Source: Crenobacter oryzisoli
GTDB lineage: Bacteria > Pseudomonadota > Gammaproteobacteria > Burkholderiales > Chromobacteriaceae
NCBI RefSeq assembly: GCF_030385785.1
Contig: NZ_JAUEDK010000031.1
Coordinates: forward strand, 1 to 55,100
Length of the DNA stretch: 55,100 nt
Direction of reading: 5' to 3'
Shown: piece by piece, positions 26,557 through 39,391 of the stretch
Numbering within the stretch: position 1 is the stretch's first letter
Layout of the letters: the number at the start of each line of letters is the position of its first letter
Position numbers and translations under genes: made by a program
Notes under the pieces: generated by a model
Told to the model about the DNA's origin: nothing
The model's database searches: none
What the model saw: the letters and a program-made list of their open reading frames with translations, nothing else

Positions 26557-27204
26557 TCAGGCCTTGCCGTGGCAGGCCTTGTACTTCTTGCCGCTGCCGC
26601 ACGGGCACGGATCGTTGCGGCCGACCTTGTCGCCTTCGCGGCGCACGGTGGTCGGGGCGGCCTTCTTGGCCTGCCAGTAGTTGTAGACGGCCTGTAGCGA
26701 GGTGGTCAGGTCATCCTTCAGCTCGTCGAGGTCTTCCTCAGTGAATTCGACCAGCACTTCGCCTTCCTGCTCGAACATGCCGCCCAGCGCCATCATCGGA
26801 TAGAGCAGGTCTTCGAAGCCTTCGTCCTCGACTTCGAACCAGTCGGTGTCGACCACGTCGAGCGCGAACAGGTAGGCGTTACACCACGGCAGGTAGTCGG
26901 CCTCGCCGTCGTCGCCCTCGTACAGGGTCAGGTCGATCTCCTGCCCTTCGGCCAGGGCAGCCTGCACGTCGGCCATCATGTCGCGCAGCAGCTGCTTGAG
27001 CTCGGTGAGCTGCTCTTCGCTGTAGTCGTGCTTGGTGCCCAGCACGTGCATCATCCAAGTCGACTCGTCCACCGCGTCCGGGCCGCTGGCCAGCGCCACG
27101 AAGAAGCCCTGGACCTCGTCCAGGCGCATGGTGTCGCCTTCTTCGGCGCGGCCGGACAACAGGTTTTCCAGGCGGTCGATCGCTTCGGCGCTCATTGCGG
27201 TCAT
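26557..27204 (-). CDS. UPF0149 (YecA/YgfB) family protein with SEC-C zinc motif
   Basis: 215 residues from ATG at 27204, preceded by AAGGAAACCGAC; a longer reading from 27237 has no ribosome site. The acidic helical YecA/YgfB domain (about 1-175) shows [15 protein letters not shown] and LPWCNAYL. The C-terminus is the SEC-C metal-binding motif, [18 protein letters not shown], also found at the end of SecA. Such proteins are thought to bind ribosomes, SecB or nucleic acids; the specific role is unknown. Confidence 0.88.
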   Translation of the reverse strand: MTAMSAEAIDRLENLLSGRAEEGDTMRLDEVQGFFVALASGPDAVDESTWMMHVLGTKHDYSEEQLTELKQLLRDMMADVQAALAEGQEIDLTLYEGDDGEADYLPWCNAYLFALDVVDTDWFEVEDEGFEDLLYPMMALGGMFEQEGEVLVEFTEEDLDELKDDLTTSLQAVYNYWQAKKAAPTTVRREGDKVGRNDPCPCGSGKKYKACHGKA

Positions 27205-27273
27205 GTCGGTTTCCTTACAGGGTTCGGTTAACGGCACGGATTGTGCCCGTTTTCGGCGCGCTCGGCCATGCTG

Positions 27274-27657
27274 TCAGCCGGCCGGCTGCACCGGCATGTG
27301 GCTGGTGGTGATGTCGGCGATCAGGCGCCCGTCTTTGCCTGTGACGGTAGTGCGGATCACGCTGAGCCGTTTGCCGCGGCGCACGAACTCGGCGGTAGCG
27401 GTGAACACGCCGTCCGGCTGGTTGCCGAGGAAGTTGGCGTTGAGGTTGATCGCCAGCGGAAAACTCTGGCGGTTCGCTTCGAAATCACTGCCGCCGAAGG
27501 CGAGCACCGAGGCGGCCACGTCGGCGAACCAGACGATGGCGCCGGCGTTGGCGATGCCGTAGGGGTTGAGGATGCCGGCCAACACCGGCATTTCGGCGAC
27601 GACCCGCTCCGGCCTCTGCTCGACGATGGTGAATTCGATCTGACCGGTGTATTTCAT
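27274..27657 (-). CDS. PaaI-type hotdog-fold thioesterase
   Basis: 127 residues from ATG at 27657, with AGAAGAGAG upstream; 13 extra N-terminal codons are possible. The hotdog domain shows NPYGIANAGAIVWFADVAAS, with the Asn/Gly...Asp active-site pattern of PaaI/YiiD-type acyl-CoA thioesterases, then NLNANFLGNQPDG and VIRTTVTGKDGRLIADIT. It probably hydrolyses phenylacetyl-, aromatic or short acyl-CoA thioesters. It lies near acyl-CoA metabolism genes but is transcribed away from them. Confidence 0.85.
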   Translation of the reverse strand: MKYTGQIEFTIVEQRPERVVAEMPVLAGILNPYGIANAGAIVWFADVAASVLAFGGSDFEANRQSFPLAINLNANFLGNQPDGVFTATAEFVRRGKRLSVIRTTVTGKDGRLIADITTSHMPVQPAG

Positions 27658-27687
27658 ACCGTGCTCTCTTCTAACGGAAGGAAGGGA

Positions 27688-27713
27688 TTCGGCCAAGCTT
27701 GAACTTGGCCGAA
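27688..27713 (-). other. Perfect 10-bp hairpin upstream of the thioesterase gene
   Basis: TTCGGCCAAG-CTTGAA-CTTGGCCGAA. It lies 30 bp before the thioesterase start and would be in its leader or upstream of it. It resembles the hairpin at 20830-20857 in its CGGCCAA/TTGGCCG core. Function unknown. Confidence 0.5.
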
Positions 27714-27742
27714 CGGTCTGGTGCCCCCCCCCAGCGAAGCGC

Positions 27743-27829
27743 TCCTGACTAGGCGCGCGGCTGCAGACAGTACAAATAGTGCGGCAAGGCCACGCAACAA
27801 CGCCAAGGGGGAGTTGTCGGCAGCGCTGC
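27743..27829 (+). repeat. Gene-end repeat, copy 1 (after the acyl-CoA ligase stop)
   Basis: Contains GCAGACAGTAC-(N4)-AGTGCGGCAAGGCC and GCAACAACGCCAAGGGGGA. It matches copies at 36303-36383 (inverted) and 50325-50412 in blocks. It abuts the stop codon of the minus-strand ligase gene and, read in the gene's direction, carries GGCGTTGTTGC, CTTGCCG and TACTGTCTGC in that order. Confidence 0.75.
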
Positions 27830-29518
<1,689 letters not shown>

Positions 29519-29592
29519 CGGCTGGTCTCCTCATAATTGATGGGATGAATGAGCTGCGGATTTCTTGTTGTGGGTGCCAGCAATAATGACTA

Positions 29593-29606
29593 TTACGTAA
29601 ACGTAA
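29593..29606. promoter_or_regulatory. LiuR operator between the ligase gene and liuR
   Basis: TTACGTAAACGTAA. A site with 13 of 14 identical bases (TTACGTAAGCGTAA) lies upstream of liuA at 30108-30121. ACGTAAACGT-type motifs are known for the MerR-family regulator LiuR. It lies between divergent promoters, so it could control both the ligase gene and liuR itself. Confidence 0.75.
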
Positions 29607-29619
29607 GTCACGACAACTG

Positions 29620-29647
29620 TTGGCCACCGTGGGAAAAACGCTACAAT
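29620..29647 (+). promoter_or_regulatory. Candidate liuR promoter
   Basis: TTGGCC (29620-29625), 16-bp spacer, TACAAT (29642-29647). The -10 box contains the first possible ATG of the liuR frame (29646), which argues that translation starts at the later ATG at 29676. The LiuR operator lies just upstream. Confidence 0.5.
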
Positions 29648-29675
29648 GCTGCATTCGATACAGGACGATTCCATC

Positions 29676-30077
29676 ATGGCCGAGCAAGCGCTCTATAGCA
29701 TCTCGGATCTTGCCAGCGAATGCGACGTGACGCTGCGCACCATCCGTTTCTACGAGGAACAGGGCCTGATCATGCCCGCTCGCCAGGGCCGCCAGCGCGT
29801 CTACACCCACCGCGACCGTGCCCGGCTGAAACTGATCCTGCGTGGCAAGCGCATCGGCCTCGCCCTGTCGGAAATCCGCGAGATCCTCGACCTGTACGAA
29901 CTGGCGCGCGACGAAGCTAGCCAGTCGCTGAAACTGCTGCAGCTGTTGACCGAACGGCGCCAGCAGCTGGAGGAACAGCGCCGCGACATCGATGCGGTCC
30001 TTGCCGAGATCGACACGCTGGAATTGCACTGCCGCAGCGTGATCGACGAGCTGACCCAGCACCCCCAAACCGCCTGA
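29676..30077 (+). CDS. liuR: MerR-family regulator of leucine/isovalerate catabolism (LiuR)
   Basis: 133 residues from ATG at 29676. The MerR helix-turn-helix is at the N-terminus (YSISDLASECDVTLRTIRFYEEQGLIMPAR..RQRVYTHRDRARL), followed by a long coiled coil (about 75-120). It lacks the metal-binding cysteines of MerR proper; the effector may be an acyl-CoA intermediate. It sits between the acyl-CoA ligase and liuA, and matching ACGTAA-type operators flank it. The TGA stop falls in the loop of its terminator. Confidence 0.9.
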   Translation: MAEQALYSISDLASECDVTLRTIRFYEEQGLIMPARQGRQRVYTHRDRARLKLILRGKRIGLALSEIREILDLYELARDEASQSLKLLQLLTERRQQLEEQRRDIDAVLAEIDTLELHCRSVIDELTQHPQTA

Positions 30078-30089
30078 GGCGGTTTTTTT
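30067..30089 (+). terminator. Intrinsic terminator of liuR
   Basis: AAACCGCC-TGA-GGCGGTTT then TTTT. The loop is the liuR stop codon itself, so the terminator overlaps the coding end. Ribosomes finishing liuR would cover the 5' arm, coupling termination to translation. Confidence 0.85.
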
Positions 30090-30100
30090 ACGCCATATAG

Positions 30101-30130
30101 TTGACGTTTACGTAAGCGTAATTAAAGATA
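30101..30130 (+). promoter_or_regulatory. liuA promoter with LiuR operator
   Basis: The operator TTACGTAAGCGTAA (30108-30121) sits directly after a TTGACG -35 box (30101-30106). A weak -10 (AGATAG at 30126-30131 or AAGATA at 30125) would give an 18-19 bp spacer, the stretched spacing typical of promoters remodelled by MerR-family activators. The exact -10 is uncertain. Confidence 0.65.
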
Positions 30131-30158
30131 GAAGCACAGTCCACGAGGAGAAAGCCCC

Positions 30159-31328
30159 ATGTTCACCCGCCTGAATTTCGGCCACGACGACAGCTTTGAG
30201 CTGCTGCGCGATACCGTCCGCGATTTCGCCGAACGCGAGATCGCCCCGCGCGCCGCCGATATCGACCGCGACAACCTGTTCCCGGCCGACCTGTGGCGCA
30301 AGTTCGGCGAGCTGGGCCTGCTCGGCATCACCGCTGGCGAGGAATACGGTGGCGCCAACATGGGCTATCTCGCACACATGATCGCGATGGAAGAGATAAG
30401 CCGCGCCAGTGCCTCGGTGGGCCTGTCCTACGGCGCGCACTCCAATCTGTGCGTGAACCAGATCAACAAGAACGGCAGCGCCGCGCAGAAGGCCCGTTAC
30501 CTGCCAAAGCTGATCTCGGGCGAACACGTCGGTGCGCTGGCGATGTCGGAACCGAACGCCGGCTCGGACGTGGTCAGCATGAAGCTGCGCGCCGACAAGC
30601 AAGGCGACCACTACGTGCTCAACGGCAGCAAGATGTGGATCACCAACGGCGGCGACGCGGACGTGCTGGTGGTGTACGCCAAGACCGACGTCAACGCAGG
30701 CCCGCGCGGCATCACTGCCTTCATCGTCGAGAAGGGCTTTAAAGGTTTCAGCGCCGGCAGCAAGCTCGACAAGCTCGGCATGCGCGGCTCGAACACCTAC
30801 CCGATCTTCTTCGACGACTGCAAGGTGCCGGCCGAGAACGTGCTGGGCCAGGTTGGCGAGGGCGTGAAGGTGCTGATGAGCGGCCTCGACTACGAACGTG
30901 CGGTGCTGGCGGCTGGCCCCTTGGGCATCATGCAGGCGTGCCTGGACGTGGTAGTGCCCTACCTCACCGACCGCACCCAGTTCGGCCAGGCGATCGGCGA
31001 CTTCCAGCTGATGCAGGGCAAGCTCGCCGATATGTACGTGACGCTCTCGGCCAGTCGCGCCTATGTTTATGCGGTAGGCCAGGCGCTGGACCGCGGCGAA
31101 GCCGGCCGCAACACCCGCAAGGACGCCGCTGGCGCCATCCTGTACAGCGCCGAGAACGCCACCAAGATGGCGCTGGACGCGATCCAGTGCCTGGGCGGCA
31201 ACGGTTATATCAACGAATACCCGACCGGCCGGCTGCTGCGCGACGCCAAGCTGTACGAGATCGGCGCCGGCACCAGCGAGATTCGCCGCTGGTTGATTGG
31301 CCGCGAGCTGCTGGCCGAGACTCGTTAA
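30159..31328 (+). CDS. liuA: Isovaleryl-CoA dehydrogenase
   Basis: 389 residues; ATG follows GAGGAGAAAGCCCC. It oxidises isovaleryl-CoA to 3-methylcrotonyl-CoA using FAD. Acyl-CoA dehydrogenase signatures are [17 protein letters not shown] and [32 protein letters not shown]. The catalytic base is Glu246 in [15 protein letters not shown], the position specific to isovaleryl-CoA dehydrogenases and different from other family members, which supports the substrate call. It is the first gene of the liu cluster, behind a LiuR operator. The terminal-loop GAGTSE replaces the usual Glu, as expected. Confidence 0.96.
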   Translation: MFTRLNFGHDDSFELLRDTVRDFAEREIAPRAADIDRDNLFPADLWRKFGELGLLGITAGEEYGGANMGYLAHMIAMEEISRASASVGLSYGAHSNLCVNQINKNGSAAQKARYLPKLISGEHVGALAMSEPNAGSDVVSMKLRADKQGDHYVLNGSKMWITNGGDADVLVVYAKTDVNAGPRGITAFIVEKGFKGFSAGSKLDKLGMRGSNTYPIFFDDCKVPAENVLGQVGEGVKVLMSGLDYERAVLAAGPLGIMQACLDVVVPYLTDRTQFGQAIGDFQLMQGKLADMYVTLSASRAYVYAVGQALDRGEAGRNTRKDAAGAILYSAENATKMALDAIQCLGGNGYINEYPTGRLLRDAKLYEIGAGTSEIRRWLIGRELLAETR

Positions 31329-31375
31329 TTCGATGGGGCGCTGCGGCGCCCTCCTCTTCTCTCTGGAGTCGACAC

Positions 31376-31717
31376 ATGCACGACGCCGAACGCATCGTCC
31401 AGGCCCAGCTGGATGCCTACAACGCCCGCGATCTCGACCGTTTCATCGCCTGCTACGCCGACACTGTCAAGGTGTTCCGCTTCCCGTCGCAGCAACTGGC
31501 GATCGACGGCAAGGCCGCGCTGGCCGAACACTATGCCGAGAACCGCTTCAATCGACCGGCGCTGAACGCCGAACTGATCAGCCGCATGGGGCTCGGCAAC
31601 ACGGTGATCGACCGCGAGGTTGTCAGCGGCGTCGGCGATGCCACCATCGACGCGATCGTGATCTACCAAGTCGCCGATGGACTGATCCAGACCGTCTGGT
31701 TCGTCGACGCTCAATAA
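31376..31717 (+). CDS. NTF2-like/SnoaL-fold protein within the liu operon
   Basis: 113 residues from ATG at 31376 with TGGAG upstream. [31 protein letters not shown] is the typical opening of NTF2-like (steroid-isomerase/SnoaL) domains, followed by [20 protein letters not shown]. It lies between liuA and liuB, 20 bp before liuB, and is not among the canonical liu genes. It could be a small isomerase or hydratase, or a binding protein for an acyl-CoA intermediate. Function is not established. Confidence 0.85.
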   Translation: MHDAERIVQAQLDAYNARDLDRFIACYADTVKVFRFPSQQLAIDGKAALAEHYAENRFNRPALNAELISRMGLGNTVIDREVVSGVGDATIDAIVIYQVADGLIQTVWFVDAQ

Positions 31718-31737
31718 GTCGCCCGCAAGGACCCCTC

Positions 31738-33336
<1,599 letters not shown>

Positions 33337-33388
33337 CGCGCCGACCCACGCAAACCTGAAAAGCAAGAACAACACGAGGAAAGCCATC

Positions 33389-34165
33389 ATGACCCTAAAG
33401 ACCGCTCTCGACAGCCGCGGCGTCGCCACCATCACGCTGGCCCGCCCGGAGCTGCACAACGCCTTCGACGACAAGCTGATCGCCGCGCTGACCGCCCACC
33501 TCGAACAGCTGGCCGCCGACCCGGCAGTGCGGGTGGTGGTGCTCGGCGCCGAGGGGCGCAGCTTCTCGGCCGGTGCCGACCTCAACTGGATGCGCCGCGT
33601 CGCCGGCTACAGTGAAGAGGAAAACGTGCAGGATGCGATGGGCTTAGCGACGCTGATGCACACCCTCGACAGCCTGCCGAAGCCGACGGTGGCGCGGGTG
33701 CAGGGCGCGGCTTTCGGCGGTGGCGTCGGCCTCGTCGCCTGTTGCGACGTGGTGATCGCCAGCGAGCGTGCCAGCTTCTGCCTGTCCGAGGTGAAGCTGG
33801 GCCTGACCCCGGCGACGATCAGCCCCTATGTGGTCGCCAAGATCGGCGTGTCGGCGGCGCGTCGCTACTTCCTCACCGCCGAGCGCTTTAACGCCGACAC
33901 CGCCTGCCGCCTGGGTCTGGTGCACGAAGTGACCACCGAAGAGCTGCTCGACGACGTGGTTGAAGGCCTAGTCAGCGACCTGCTCAACAACGGCCCACAG
34001 GCGATGCGCGAGGCCAAGCAGCTGATCGCCGACGTGGCGTGGCAGGAAGCCGACACCGCACTGCTGACCGACACGGCCCGGCGCATCGCCAAGTTGCGCG
34101 GCAGCGCCGAGGGCCGCGAGGGGCTGTCGGCCTTCCTGGACAAGCGCCGCCCTCACTGGCCATGA
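33389..34165 (+). CDS. liuC: Methylglutaconyl-CoA hydratase
   Basis: 258 residues; ATG follows CGAGGAAAG. Enoyl-CoA hydratase/isomerase fold: ARPELHNAFDDKLI, the oxyanion hole in GRSFSAGADLNWMRR, AAFGGGVGLVACCDVVIAS, and FCLSEVKLGLTPATISPYV with the catalytic Glu region. It converts 3-methylglutaconyl-CoA to HMG-CoA. ADLNWM and the operon position favour this over a general crotonase. A 169-bp gap without a recognised operator follows before liuD. Confidence 0.93.
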   Translation: MTLKTALDSRGVATITLARPELHNAFDDKLIAALTAHLEQLAADPAVRVVVLGAEGRSFSAGADLNWMRRVAGYSEEENVQDAMGLATLMHTLDSLPKPTVARVQGAAFGGGVGLVACCDVVIASERASFCLSEVKLGLTPATISPYVVAKIGVSAARRYFLTAERFNADTACRLGLVHEVTTEELLDDVVEGLVSDLLNNGPQAMREAKQLIADVAWQEADTALLTDTARRIAKLRGSAEGREGLSAFLDKRRPHWP

Positions 34166-34334
34166 GACCGTTCGGCTAACGTTGTCGCCAAGGCAAAACC
34201 ATGTTTGCCACGAAACTGCCAAAATACGTGAAAACGGCCGGCGTTGAGGGTGTTTATTGCGTGTTCTTGCATGACTTTCATGGCTCAAGATGCCGATGAG
34301 CTAACAGTTTGAACCTGCTGTGTGGGTCACCCCT

Positions 34335-36302
34335 ATGTTCAAGAAAATACTGATCGCCAACCGTGGCGAAATCGCCTGCCGCGTGATCCGCACTGCGCGC
34401 CGCCTGGGCATCCGCACCGTCGCAGTGTATTCGGACGCCGACGCCGAGGCGCTGTTCGTCAAACAGGCCGACGAAGCGTGGCGGCTCGGCCCGGCGCCGG
34501 CCGCCGAGTCCTACCTGAAGGCCGAGCTCATCCTCGATATCGCCCGGCAAAGCGGCGCCGAAGCGATCCACCCCGGCTACGGCTTCCTGTCCGAGAACGC
34601 CGGCTTCGCCGAGGCCTGCGCTGCTGCGGGCATTGCCTTCATCGGCCCGCCGGCCAGCGCCATCGCCGCGATGGGCAGCAAGTCGGCGGCCAAGACGCTG
34701 ATGGAAGGCGCCGGCGTGCCGCTGGTGCCTGGCTACCATGGCGACAACCAGGACGCCGAGTTCCTGAAGCAGCAGGCCGACGTGATCGGCTACCCGGTGC
34801 TGATCAAGGCCAGCGCCGGCGGTGGCGGCAAAGGCATGCGCATCGTCGCGCGTAGCGAAGACTTTGCCGCCGAACTGGCCGCCTGCCGCCGCGAGGCCAA
34901 GGCGAGCTTCGGCGACGACAAGGTGCTGGTCGAGAAATACCTGACCCGGCCGCGCCACATCGAGATTCAGTTGTTCGCCGACACGCACGGCAATGTCGTC
35001 TACCTGTTCGAACGCGACTGCTCGGTGCAGCGCCGCCACCAAAAGGTGCTGGAAGAAGCCCCGGCACCAGGCATGACCGACGAGCGCCGCCAGGCGATGG
35101 GCGAAGCGGCCTGCGCCGCCGCGCGCGCAGTCGGCTATGCCGGCGCCGGCACCGTCGAATTCATCGTCGACACCGCCAGCAACGCGTTCTACTTCATGGA
35201 GATGAACACCCGGCTGCAGGTGGAGCATCCGGTCACCGAGTACATCACCGGCCAGGATCTCGTCGAATGGCAGCTTAAGGTGGCGGCAGGCGATCCCCTG
35301 CCGCTGACGCAGCAGCAGCTGACGCTGTCCGGTCACGCGATCGAGGCGCGCGTCTACGCCGAGGACCCGGACAACGACTTCCTGCCCGCCACCGGCAAGC
35401 TCGTGCATCTGAGCGCCCCGCAGGAATCGGGCACGGTACGGGTCGACACCGGCGTCGCCGAGGGCGACACGATCACGCCGTTCTACGACCCGATGATCGC
35501 CAAGCTGATCGTCTGGGGCAAAGACCGCGCCAGCGCCCTGGCGCGGCTGGACGCTGCGCTGGCCGACTACCAAGTAGCCGGTCTCGTCACCAACCTGCCG
35601 TTCCTGCGCCGGCTGGCCGGCCACCCGGCCTTCGTCAGCGCCGACCTCGACACCGGCCTGATTGCCCGCCACGCCACCGAGCTGCTGCCGCCACCGGCCG
35701 CGCCGAGCGCCGAACAGCTGGCGCTGATCGCACTGGCCGACACCCTGGCCGAACAGGCCGAGGGCGACGCGGCCTGGACCGCCCTACCCGGCTGGCGGCT
35801 AAACGCCCGCCAGCGCCGCCGCCGCGACTATCGCCACGGCGAAGCCAACTACACGGTCGAGGTCGAGTACGCCGGCGACACTTTCATGCTATGCGTCGGC
35901 GACGAATGCTTCACCGCCAGCGGCAACCTGAACGACACCGAACTGTCGGCCAACCTGAACGGCCGCCGGCTCAACGCCGACTTGGTGCGCCACGGCAACC
36001 AGCGCACGCTGTTCTGCCAGGGCGAGCGGCTGATGGTCGAGTGGCTGGACCCGATGGCAGTCGAGGCCGGCGCTGCACACGGCGAGGCGCACCTACGCGC
36101 GCCGATGCCGGGTCGCGTGGTAGCCTGGCTGGCCGAACCGGGTGCCACAGTCAGCAAGGGCACGCCACTGATGATCCTGGAAGCGATGAAGATGGAACAC
36201 ACCCTGGCCGCGCCGTCCGACGGCAAGGTAGCCGCGTTCTACTACGCGCCGGGCGAGCAGGTGGATGACGGCGCCGACCTGGTCGACTTCGAGGCAGCTT
36301 AG
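34335..36302 (+). CDS. liuD: Methylcrotonyl-CoA carboxylase, biotin carboxylase/carrier (alpha) subunit
   Basis: 655 residues from ATG at 34335 (MFKKILIANRGEIACRVIRTA); a GTG at 34320 is an alternative, and neither has a clear ribosome site. The order is biotin carboxylase N-domain, ATP-grasp (KASAGGGGKGMRIV, FMEMNTRLQVEHPVTE), C-domain (about 335-445), a BT linker domain and a biotinyl carrier domain with EAMKMEHT, in which Lys619 carries biotin. It pairs with LiuB. A gene-end repeat begins directly after the stop codon. Confidence 0.96.
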   Translation: MFKKILIANRGEIACRVIRTARRLGIRTVAVYSDADAEALFVKQADEAWRLGPAPAAESYLKAELILDIARQSGAEAIHPGYGFLSENAGFAEACAAAGIAFIGPPASAIAAMGSKSAAKTLMEGAGVPLVPGYHGDNQDAEFLKQQADVIGYPVLIKASAGGGGKGMRIVARSEDFAAELAACRREAKASFGDDKVLVEKYLTRPRHIEIQLFADTHGNVVYLFERDCSVQRRHQKVLEEAPAPGMTDERRQAMGEAACAAARAVGYAGAGTVEFIVDTASNAFYFMEMNTRLQVEHPVTEYITGQDLVEWQLKVAAGDPLPLTQQQLTLSGHAIEARVYAEDPDNDFLPATGKLVHLSAPQESGTVRVDTGVAEGDTITPFYDPMIAKLIVWGKDRASALARLDAALADYQVAGLVTNLPFLRRLAGHPAFVSADLDTGLIARHATELLPPPAAPSAEQLALIALADTLAEQAEGDAAWTALPGWRLNARQRRRRDYRHGEANYTVEVEYAGDTFMLCVGDECFTASGNLNDTELSANLNGRRLNADLVRHGNQRTLFCQGERLMVEWLDPMAVEAGAAHGEAHLRAPMPGRVVAWLAEPGATVSKGTPLMILEAMKMEHTLAAPSDGKVAAFYYAPGEQVDDGADLVDFEAA

Positions 36303-36383
36303 CGCCACACACAACCCCTTCCGGCCTTGTTGCGCTGCCTTGCCGCACGGCCCCGTACTGTCCTTCGGCAGCTCGCCTAGCCG
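36303..36383 (-). repeat. Gene-end repeat, copy 2 (after liuD)
   Basis: Reverse complement contains GCCGAAGGACAGTACGGGGC, TGCGGCAAGGC and GCAACAAGGCCGGAAGGGG, matching the copies at 27743 and 50325. Read in the liuD direction, it starts right after the stop codon with CGCCAC, as the glnS copy does (AGCGCCAC shared, counting stop-codon bases). Confidence 0.75.
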
Positions 36384-36437
36384 GCGCCGCTAGGCTGGGC
36401 TTTGTGAGCGGCAGCGTCTATCCGATGAGGAATGCAC

Positions 36438-37319
36438 ATGCAACACGTGAAGATCGTCGAAGTCGGCCCGCGTGACGGGCTGCAAAACGAGAAACAGCAA
36501 CTGTCGGTGGACGAAAAACTGGCGCTGATCGCCGAACTCGCCGCCGCCGGGCTGACCCATATCGAGGCTGGCGCCTTCGTCTCGCCCAAATGGGTGCCGC
36601 AGATGGCCGACAGCGCTGATGTGTTAGCCGGCCTCGACCTCTCCGGCCCCATCCACTACCCAGTGCTAGTGCCGAACGAGAAGGGCCTCGACGCCGCGCT
36701 CGTTGCCGGGGTACGAGAGATCGCGGTGTTCGGCGCAGCCAGCGAGTCGTTCAGCCAAAAGAACATCAACTGCAGCATCGCCGAGAGCCTGGCGCGCTTC
36801 GAGCCGGTGATCCGCCGCGCCCGCGACGCCGGCGTGGCGGTGCGCGGCTATGTGTCCTGCGTGGTCGCCTGCCCGTATGAAGGGCCGATTGCCCCGGCGG
36901 CGGTCGCCAGCGTAGCGCAAGCGCTGGCCGAAATGGGCTGCTACGAGATCTCACTCGGCGACACCATCGGCGTCGGCACGCCACGCCAAGTGCTGGCGAT
37001 GCTGGAAGCGGTGGCGCACAAGGTGCCCATCACCCAACTGGCCGGCCACTACCACGACACCTACGGCATGGCGATCGCCAATATCTGCGCATCGCTGGAG
37101 TTTGGCCTGCGCACCTTCGACGCCTCGGTTGCCGGGCTGGGCGGCTGCCCCTATGCTCAGGGAGCGTCCGGCAACGTTGCCAGCGAAGACGTAGTCTACC
37201 TGTTACACGGGCTGGGTTACGAAACCGGAGTCGACCTGGACAAACTCGTCGCCTGCGCTCACCGCATCGCCGCCCGACTCAACCGGGCCCCGTCACGGGT
37301 CGCGAAGGCGCACCACTAG
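36438..37319 (+). CDS. liuE: Hydroxymethylglutaryl-CoA lyase
   Basis: 293 residues. ATG at 36438 is preferred because the GAGGA site abuts the alternative ATG at 36432. It cleaves HMG-CoA to acetyl-CoA and acetoacetate. A DRE-TIM barrel shows VEVGPRDGLQNEK with the metal-binding Asp, SPKWVPQM, GHYHDTYG (metal His pair) and the HMG-CoA lyase signature GLGGCPYAQGASGNVASED with the catalytic Cys. It is the last of the canonical liu genes here, followed 54 bp later by aacS. Confidence 0.95.
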   Translation: MQHVKIVEVGPRDGLQNEKQQLSVDEKLALIAELAAAGLTHIEAGAFVSPKWVPQMADSADVLAGLDLSGPIHYPVLVPNEKGLDAALVAGVREIAVFGAASESFSQKNINCSIAESLARFEPVIRRARDAGVAVRGYVSCVVACPYEGPIAPAAVASVAQALAEMGCYEISLGDTIGVGTPRQVLAMLEAVAHKVPITQLAGHYHDTYGMAIANICASLEFGLRTFDASVAGLGGCPYAQGASGNVASEDVVYLLHGLGYETGVDLDKLVACAHRIAARLNRAPSRVAKAHH

Positions 37320-37373
37320 GGCCGCCGACCGCTGCGGAGCGCTCATGCGTCGGTGCCCATATTGGGAGAGACC

Positions 37374-39329
<1,956 letters not shown>

Positions 39330-39341
39330 GGGTCAATCAAC

Positions 39342-39375
39342 GGAGGCCCTGCACACCTTCGCGTGCAGGGCCTCC
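39342..39375. terminator. Long hairpin between the convergent aacS and synthase genes
   Basis: GGAGGCCCTGCAC/GTGCAGGGCCTCC, a perfect 13-bp stem with an 8-nt loop. T tracts are weak on both sides (GATCTTC; GTTGATT on the minus strand), so it may act with Rho or as a barrier between transcripts. Confidence 0.65.
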
Positions 39376-39391
39376 GATCTTCACTCACTGC

